Shown here: piece by piece, positions 15,929-20,280 of the stretch
Layout of the letters: each line of letters begins with the position of its first letter
How positions within the stretch are numbered: position 1 is the stretch's first letter
DNA from: an uncultured Ruminococcus sp.
Lineage (GTDB): Bacteria; Bacillota; Clostridia; Oscillospirales; Acutalibacteraceae
Assembly (NCBI GenBank): GCA_902767175.1
Contig: CACXGH010000060.1
Location: 1 to 20,280 of the forward strand
DNA: 20,280 nucleotides
Direction: 5' to 3'
Notes under the pieces: generated by a model
The model's database searches: none
What the model saw: the letters and a program-made list of their open reading frames with translations, nothing else
What the model was told of the DNA's origin: nothing
Made by a program: the position numbers and the translations under genes

Positions 15929-17701
15929 ATGTATTGTCCGAAATGCGGAAAAGAAAACGATCCTTCGGTACGCCAGTGTACGGCCTGCGGTGCTTTTATA
16001 CCGGATATATCTTCACCCGAATTCGGCTCGGGTCAGCAGAACTATCAGGTACTGCAGAGCACAGCGCAAATGCAGACTCCTTTGCAGGAGCAGAAATATG
16101 CGGAACCTGTACAGTCAGTGCCGGAGCAGTCGAGGTATCAGGAATATACAATGGCTGATGTGGCTGCCAAAAAGAGCCATAAAACGCTTATTATATGGCT
16201 TATCGTTACGGCGCTTGTTATTGCGATAGGCATATCTGCGTTCTTTATTATAAGGGCTGTAATAAGCTCTTCCAAAAATAAGGATATCAAGAGCGACCCT
16301 ACAGGTTATGTGTTCGGGTCTTATCAGACCGCAGCTGAGGAGCTTACCGAGAATAATGAGGTTATCAAGACCGCTGTTTCTGCCGGCTCTCAGCAAAAGA
16401 CCGTAAGATATTCCATTACAGATTCGTACAGCACACACAAGACTGTTTATGCATTAGATGCTGAGAACAAAAAGTTTTATTCTTCTACAAGTACCGTTAT
16501 AAACGGTACGGATTTCAGTTACCCGGGTATGAATATGACTTCTGAGCTTTATGCCGACCCTGATAAGGCAGTCGTAAAGTATTCTGACGGTGAAAATTCG
16601 TTTGATTATTTCCTGGAGTTTAACGACCTGAGAAATAAAGCGCTTTCCTCCGCCTTTGGCCCCGAAGGCGATAATATCCTCAACATTGACCGCAAGACAT
16701 ACGATACGGTGATGGACGTCTATGAATTTGTGTACGATAACCTCTTTAAGAGCGCCGATCCGTTCGGGCTGTCCAGCCTTGGCGCCAAGCTGAAGGGGGA
16801 TTTCGACAAGTACGGCAATATTGATGTTGCTGACGAAAAGGTGAACATAGACGGTACAGACGTTGATGCCCATGTGATTACTCACAGCTTTGAAAATGCC
16901 GATGTCATTACAGCTCTTATAAATGACGTAAAGGCATGGATAAAGGAAACTGTCAGTATAAATGACGACATAAACAAGTATGTTGATGATGCGCTTGCCG
17001 GGTTTGATCCTGCATCACTTGCTGCACAGATCAATTCACAGGGTGCTGTAAAGCTTGATATAAAGCATTATATCAACGATAACGGTCAGCTCCTCAAGGC
17101 TGAGATAAAGCTTCTTTCCGGCGATAACGGAATTGGCATTGTTCTGACAACGGGTGCCTATCCTTCAAGCTCAAAGCAGATGACACTTGCTGTTTCGACA
17201 ATGATCGGCGGACAGGGTGAAATGACATTAGAGACGATCACACTGAGAAATGAGAGTCAGGATAATCAGGATAAATACGTTATTTCCTTCGCAGGTATGG
17301 CTGTATCGGGTGATGTAACCTATACAAGAGATACCTCAACGGGTGATTTCACGATCAAGAGCGACCTGAGCAGTCCTATGTCCGGCATAATGAATACAGG
17401 CATGGGTCAGCAGAGCGATATTCTTCCGGGTGAGGAGTATAACTCAGGAATTCAGAACTTTGATATTTCCGGCAACCTCAAGATAGACGGCGACGCAATG
17501 ACCATAACCTACACACAGAAGGTCTATGACGGCTATGAAGTAAAGTACGAGATATATACATCTCCCACAGCCGAGATAAAGGAGCTTACCTCACAGAATG
17601 ATATTCTCAAAGCAACAGGCGAGGAGCTTAAAAACCTCTTTGCTCCCAAGAGCGCAGGTATTATTCCGTCGGAATTCCCCGAGGTAGTCGCTGAGGCCTG
17701 A
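15929..17701 (+). CDS. Zinc-ribbon single-pass membrane protein with large external domain
   Basis: A 590-aa protein of unknown function. Residues 3-20 form a zinc ribbon (CPKC at 3-6, CTAC at 17-20). A Gln/Ser/Pro-rich linker follows, then one transmembrane helix at 87-111 (LIIWLIVTALVIAIGISAFFIIR). The ribbon should be cytoplasmic and residues about 112-590 outside the cell. The external part has a repeated beta-strand pattern (VNIDGTDVDAHVITHSF, GQLLKAEIKL, GNLKIDGDAMTITYTQKV) reminiscent of LolA/LppX-like lipid-binding folds; that is a loose resemblance. I chose ATG 15929 because AAAGGAGA at 15913-15920 is spaced 9 bases from it; ATG 15920 overlaps that site. Monocistronic, with its own terminator. 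Zinc-ribbon plus one membrane helix is a common layout in Clostridia, with no fixed role. Confidence 0.8.
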   Translation: MYCPKCGKENDPSVRQCTACGAFIPDISSPEFGSGQQNYQVLQSTAQMQTPLQEQKYAEPVQSVPEQSRYQEYTMADVAAKKSHKTLIIWLIVTALVIAIGISAFFIIRAVISSSKNKDIKSDPTGYVFGSYQTAAEELTENNEVIKTAVSAGSQQKTVRYSITDSYSTHKTVYALDAENKKFYSSTSTVINGTDFSYPGMNMTSELYADPDKAVVKYSDGENSFDYFLEFNDLRNKALSSAFGPEGDNILNIDRKTYDTVMDVYEFVYDNLFKSADPFGLSSLGAKLKGDFDKYGNIDVADEKVNIDGTDVDAHVITHSFENADVITALINDVKAWIKETVSINDDINKYVDDALAGFDPASLAAQINSQGAVKLDIKHYINDNGQLLKAEIKLLSGDNGIGIVLTTGAYPSSSKQMTLAVSTMIGGQGEMTLETITLRNESQDNQDKYVISFAGMAVSGDVTYTRDTSTGDFTIKSDLSSPMSGIMNTGMGQQSDILPGEEYNSGIQNFDISGNLKIDGDAMTITYTQKVYDGYEVKYEIYTSPTAEIKELTSQNDILKATGEELKNLFAPKSAGIIPSEFPEVVAEA

Positions 17702-17788
17702 TTTATTAATATAGATCTGCATAACGGTTTTGGCTGAATGCAGTAATAATACCGGACTCCCGTTAAAAGTAGTATAAACAAACAGAAG

Positions 17789-17831
17789 AAGGCAGTATAC
17801 ACCGCAAAAACAAGGTGCATACTGCCTTTTT
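17789..17831. terminator. Bidirectional terminator between convergent genes
   Basis: Arms 17789-17803 (AAGGCAGTATACACC) and 17814-17828 (GGTGCATACTGCCTT) pair with one mismatch around a 10-base A-rich loop. A T run (17827-17831) follows on the + strand. Located between the convergent 3' ends of the zinc-ribbon membrane gene and the Cys-rich gene. It is strongest in the + direction and less so in the minus direction. Confidence 0.85.
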
Positions 17832-17845
17832 GTTACAGAAAAATT

Positions 17846-18667
17846 TTATGAGCCGCAGGAGCAGGGCGGTCTTTTGTCCGAAGGAACATTAGAGGGGAAG
17901 AATTCATTTGTAGGGAATTCTATGCTGCTGAAAAGCTCACAGGGATCTTCCGAGCTTGATACACATTCCTTATGGGGAATGCAGAAGTCATAAGCAGGGA
18001 TAAGCATCTGCACACTGCGTTCGAGCTGAACGATAGTAAACAGACCTACTGATACGAGTACCTGCTTATCGGCTTCATTGCCTACGAATTCACCGCCGTA
18101 TCTTCTCATGATGCTTTCGGGAATTCTGTACTGCGGCATAAGGCAGCAGGTATTCTTATCTGCAAGCTTTGCACACAGCGGAATAGGCTCAGCAACCTGC
18201 ACGGTAGCCTTCGGGCAGTTTTTGGTGGGTGCGTTCATGCCGTCAGGGGCATCTGAGTTACAGTCGGAGCTGAACACTTTAACGCTGCCGTCACTGCCGA
18301 ACAGAACTGCTCTCTTTGAGAAAACAGCGAGTCCCTTGACAGGCATGGGCAGGGCGTTAGGAGCCATGAATACATCGAGACAAACATCGAAGTAGAAGGT
18401 TATATCCACGGCATAGAAGCCCTTATTGAACGGAATGGGCTGAAGGCTTATTGCGACATTGCAGACATTAACATCGTTAAGTCTGACGGAAGCAGCCTTG
18501 TCTATCATACACTGTCCTGCCTTTGTAAGCAGAACGGGAAGGTCCTCAAGGCAATCCTTATCCGAGCAGGAATCATAAATTCGTGATGCGCTAATGCACA
18601 CTGCCTCTTTTATTTTGTCGCTCGGATAGCAATCCTCACAGCCGTTACAAAGTACATTTTCTGACAT
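17846..18667 (-). CDS. Cys-rich conserved clostridial protein of unknown function
   Basis: A 273-aa protein with about 19 cysteines (7%), including CNGCEDC at residues 7-13, a CC pair near the middle and PCSCGS at the end. The segment EAVCISASRIYDSCSDKDCLEDLPVLLT, followed by PFNKGFYAVDITFYF and KRAVLFGSDGS, recalls a widespread family of Clostridia hypothetical proteins; I know no established function for it. No signal peptide or membrane helix is visible. Cys richness, with no secretion signal, would suit a disulfide-cross-linked spore or cell-envelope structural protein, but this is speculation. The start is ATG 18667: AAAGGAGG lies 7 bases upstream on the minus strand. An in-frame ATG 36 codons further upstream would run through that ribosome binding site and was discarded. 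Monocistronic; its promoter is not clear. Confidence 0.82.
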   Translation of the reverse strand: MSENVLCNGCEDCYPSDKIKEAVCISASRIYDSCSDKDCLEDLPVLLTKAGQCMIDKAASVRLNDVNVCNVAISLQPIPFNKGFYAVDITFYFDVCLDVFMAPNALPMPVKGLAVFSKRAVLFGSDGSVKVFSSDCNSDAPDGMNAPTKNCPKATVQVAEPIPLCAKLADKNTCCLMPQYRIPESIMRRYGGEFVGNEADKQVLVSVGLFTIVQLERSVQMLIPAYDFCIPHKECVSSSEDPCELFSSIEFPTNEFFPSNVPSDKRPPCSCGS

Positions 18668-18772
18668 TGCTTTTCCTCCTTTACTGCGTATACCACATAT
18701 TATGCCGTTTGTCTGTTTTTGGTGCGCACTGCTGTTGGTGAAAATGGGTAAAAAGTGAGGTGAAAATTCGTG

Positions 18773-18816
18773 CAATATTTTTTAAATATTTTTGTATAAC
18801 TCACAAAAAAATATTG
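18773..18816. repeat. AT-rich 11-bp inverted repeat upstream of the distal promoter
   Basis: CAATATTTTTT (18773-18783) and AAAAAATATTG (18806-18816) are perfect reverse complements separated by 22 bases. The right arm overlaps the first three bases of the -35 box at 18814. It could be an operator or simply AT-rich chance. Confidence 0.45.
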
Positions 18817-18842
18817 AAAGAATGCGCGAAATTTAGTATAAT
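18814..18842 (+). promoter_or_regulatory. Distal + strand promoter (P1)
   Basis: TTGAAA (18814-18819), 17-bp spacer, perfect TATAAT (18837-18842). The predicted start is near 18849, about 263 bases upstream of the next start codon. It would give either a long leader or a short independent RNA. Confidence 0.75.
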
Positions 18843-18848
18843 ACATAT

Positions 18849-18934
18849 GTATTTACTATCAGGTACTATCGCTGTAAGGAAAAACAGGGACTTTGGCAAA
18901 TGCGGTTGGCAGTGTTGCTGAAGACACTTTTTTT
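18849..18934 (+). ncRNA. Possible small RNA or attenuated leader
   Basis: The stretch starts at the predicted P1 transcription start and ends in AGTGT (18911-18915) pairing with ACACT (18924-18928), followed by seven T (18928-18934). It would be about 86 nt and has no open reading frame of note. The stem is only 5 bp with an 8-base loop, so termination may be weak. I do not recognise the RNA family. Confidence 0.3.
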
Positions 18935-19012
18935 ACATGACGGTGTAATTTGTGTCAGTCAGGATGAATTTATGAATATTTGGTAAAATGTCCAAAAATA
19001 TGGTTTTAGCTC

Positions 19013-19041
19013 TTGAATTTTCATAAAAAATTTAGTATAGT
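19013..19041 (+). promoter_or_regulatory. Proximal + strand promoter (P2) of the zinc-ribbon repeat gene
   Basis: TTGAAT (19013-19018), 17-bp spacer, TATAGT (19036-19041). The transcript would start near 19048 and reach the ATG at 19112 after about 64 bases. Its -10 region shares the 12-base string AAATTTAGTATA with P1, in the same position relative to the -10 box. Confidence 0.7.
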
Positions 19042-19111
19042 TAAAATGATAACTTGACTCAGATTAGTATTCTGAAAAGATAAAAAATCCCACAAAAGGC
19101 GGTGATATACA

Positions 19112-20280
19112 ATGCAGTGTAAAAAGTGCGGCAGCGAGTGGAAAACCAACGCCCGTGCCAGCCTTATCATAAGATGTCCCTTCTGCGGAGCTGAACTCGA
19201 GGAGGAAAAAGAGGATAAGCTGACTTTCCAGGACGCCAAGGAAGCGTTGCGGTATATCGTAAAGACCTACGGAGTGGATGTAATCATCGACGGTATCCAG
19301 CTCAGGGCATTGCTCGATGAGTTTATTCCGGATCTTAAGCAGGAAAGAAAGGTATTTCTTGATGCTTATGAACAGGGTATGTGTAACGCACTGTATTTGG
19401 CTCATGATGAATCCGAGATCGACAAGTGTATTGCTATTCTTCAGTCAATTAAGGTACTTACCACAGACGCCTGCATGGCTGAAAAATGGGCAAGCTATGT
19501 TGTAGAGTGCTTCGTATATGCACTTGACTGGAACGTGCCGATGTTCGGTATCACACCGAATATCCATATGCATCAGATGCCTGAGAATATTCGTGAATCC
19601 AATAGAAGGCTCATAGGAGCAGGCAACGTTCAGGAAGGCGATTGGTCTGATAATGATACGGATATTACCGTTGAGGACAGGACCGAGAGCGAGAAGGAAA
19701 CACGCTCAAGCTTCTTTGATTATTTCAGCAACGGCGAAAATCCGGGAGATGAAGAAAGATCGACAGAGGCTCACAACGGTGAAAATACAGACATACCTTC
19801 CGAGGAAACAAAACCCGAGGAAAAGAACGAGCCTGTAGAAGAAAAGCATGAGCGTCCGGTATTCGACTTTACCGATGAAGCGGAGAAGGAAGAGAAGGCA
19901 GAGGAGAAATCCGAAGAGAAGACCGAGCCTGCCGAAGAAAAGCACGAGCGTCCGGTATTCGACTTTACCGATGAAGCGGAGAAGGAAGAAAAGGCAGAGG
20001 AGAAGAAGGACGAGACACCTTCATCAAGATTCAGCTTTACAGACGAAAACGGCGAAAAGCACGAGCGTCCGGTATTTGACTTTACCGATGAGAGCGAAGA
20101 AGCAAAGGAGAAAGCTCCGGAAGAAGAAAAGGTAGAGATCAAAGATAAAAAAGATAATAAAAACGAAGATGAGAAACCCAATCAGATCGCAACTGTGCAG
20201 AATCCGTGGATGCAGCAGATGATGCAGGGCGGTGATATGTCACAGCAGATGCCGTGGGGATATAATCCGTGGATGCAGCA
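19112..20280 (+). CDS. Zinc-ribbon protein with helical domain and charged repeat tail (3' partial)
   Basis: Open at the window end; 389 codons are visible. It begins with a zinc ribbon (CKKC at 3-6, CPFC about residues 23-26). A helical domain covers about 36-160 (LTFQDAKEALRYIVKTYG, LLDEFIPDLKQERKVFLDAYEQG, AEKWASYVVECFVYALDW); I recall similar domains in clostridial proteins, without an assigned role. From about residue 185 the chain is Glu/Lys-rich and probably disordered, with KHERPVFDFTDE at 245-256, 277-288 and 316-327 and a looser copy, SRFSFTDE, between. The visible end is rich in Met, Gln and Trp, with NPWMQ twice. The ATG at 19112 follows AAGGCGGTGA. No signal peptide or membrane helix is visible, so it is probably cytoplasmic. 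Function unknown. Confidence 0.8.
   Translation, partial: MQCKKCGSEWKTNARASLIIRCPFCGAELEEEKEDKLTFQDAKEALRYIVKTYGVDVIIDGIQLRALLDEFIPDLKQERKVFLDAYEQGMCNALYLAHDESEIDKCIAILQSIKVLTTDACMAEKWASYVVECFVYALDWNVPMFGITPNIHMHQMPENIRESNRRLIGAGNVQEGDWSDNDTDITVEDRTESEKETRSSFFDYFSNGENPGDEERSTEAHNGENTDIPSEETKPEEKNEPVEEKHERPVFDFTDEAEKEEKAEEKSEEKTEPAEEKHERPVFDFTDEAEKEEKAEEKKDETPSSRFSFTDENGEKHERPVFDFTDESEEAKEKAPEEEKVEIKDKKDNKNEDEKPNQIATVQNPWMQQMMQGGDMSQQMPWGYNPWMQ
19844..20092 (+). repeat. Three in-frame copies of a 36-base coding repeat
   Basis: Copies start at 19844, 19940 and 20057, each encoding KHERPVFDFTDE. The first two belong to a longer 32-aa unit also including AEKEEKAEEK; the third is 39 codons further on. 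Bases are nearly identical (CAT/CAC, TTC/TTT differences), which points to recent duplication. Confidence 0.9.

Larger units (their letters stand above)
18668..19111. other. Divergent intergenic region with two + strand promoters
   Basis: About 440 bases with no coding sequence between the Cys-rich gene (minus) and the zinc-ribbon repeat gene (plus). It contains an inverted repeat at 18773-18816, two + strand promoters (18814-18842 and 19013-19041), a weak hairpin with a T run at 18911-18934, and an 8-bp palindrome GTGCGCAC at 18722-18729. On the minus strand, CATAATAT about 20 bases upstream of the Cys-rich gene's ribosome binding site resembles a sporulation-sigma -10 box, but I see no matching -35. 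Confidence 0.5.

Noticed and set aside
18668..18775. N-terminal extension of the Cys-rich protein by 36 codons
   Set aside because: The extension runs through a strong AAAGGAGG ribosome binding site placed 7 bases before ATG 18667, and its residues look non-coding.
18849..18934. Cyclic-di-GMP riboswitch
   Set aside because: A stretch (GGTTGGCAGTGTTGC) faintly recalls the 3' part of the class I motif, but the conserved GACGCAAAGC core is missing.
19771..20181. Minus-strand Ser/Phe-rich reading frame with repeats
   Set aside because: It is the antisense of the KHERPVFDFTDE repeat region; its repeats are explained by the coding strand.
1..20280. CRISPR array, tRNA/rRNA genes, insertion sequences or prophage
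   Set aside because: No regularly spaced direct repeats, no cloverleaf or rRNA-like stretch, and no transposase or integrase reading frame were found.

Overview
The window looks like chromosome from a low-to-moderate GC, spore-forming Gram-positive of the Clostridia, most likely a Ruminococcus-type (Oscillospiraceae) gut bacterium. The reasons are a spoVS gene, ymdB and yloV/fakA-recG housekeeping genes in a Firmicutes-like order, strong AGGAGG-type ribosome binding sites, frequent GTG/TTG starts, and a starch-binding adhesin of the kind expected in a gut starch degrader. The genus is inference. No RNA gene, CRISPR array, prophage or insertion sequence was recognised.

Region 1 (1-10682, + strand) is a type IV pilus locus. 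A PilT-family ATPase and a PilC-family inner-membrane platform protein form one short operon that ends in a strong terminator (2336-2366). About 330 bases of AT-rich DNA follow, then a sigma-A-type promoter (2697-2724). This drives three prepilin-like genes: two small pilins (180 and 204 aa) that keep Glu at position +5 after the cleavage site, and a 2,210-aa protein that has a prepilin leader but lacks Glu+5. The giant protein carries a FIVAR-like helical stalk, two modules resembling starch-binding CBM26/CBM25, a polyglycine linker and a long beta-rich C-terminal part. The simplest reading is a pilus-tip, modular-pilin adhesin that binds starch or a similar glycan. This is the most notable system here.

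Region 2 (10699-15776, - strand) is a housekeeping/sporulation cluster transcribed ymdB, spoVS, yloV/fakA, recG. A bidirectional terminator (10650-10682) separates it from the convergent pilus operon. ymdB has an excellent promoter (TTGACA-17-TACAAT). Its phosphoesterase motif reads GTH instead of the usual GNH.

Region 3 (15830-20280) holds three uncharacterised genes. The first is a + strand membrane protein with a cytoplasmic zinc ribbon and a large external domain. The second is a convergent, - strand, Cys-rich conserved clostridial protein. The third, incomplete at the window end, is a + strand zinc-ribbon protein with a helical domain, a charged tail containing three copies of KHERPVFDFTDE, and a Met/Gln/Trp-rich end. 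The divergent gap 18668-19111 holds two + strand promoters that share a 12-base -10 region, and possibly a small RNA between them.
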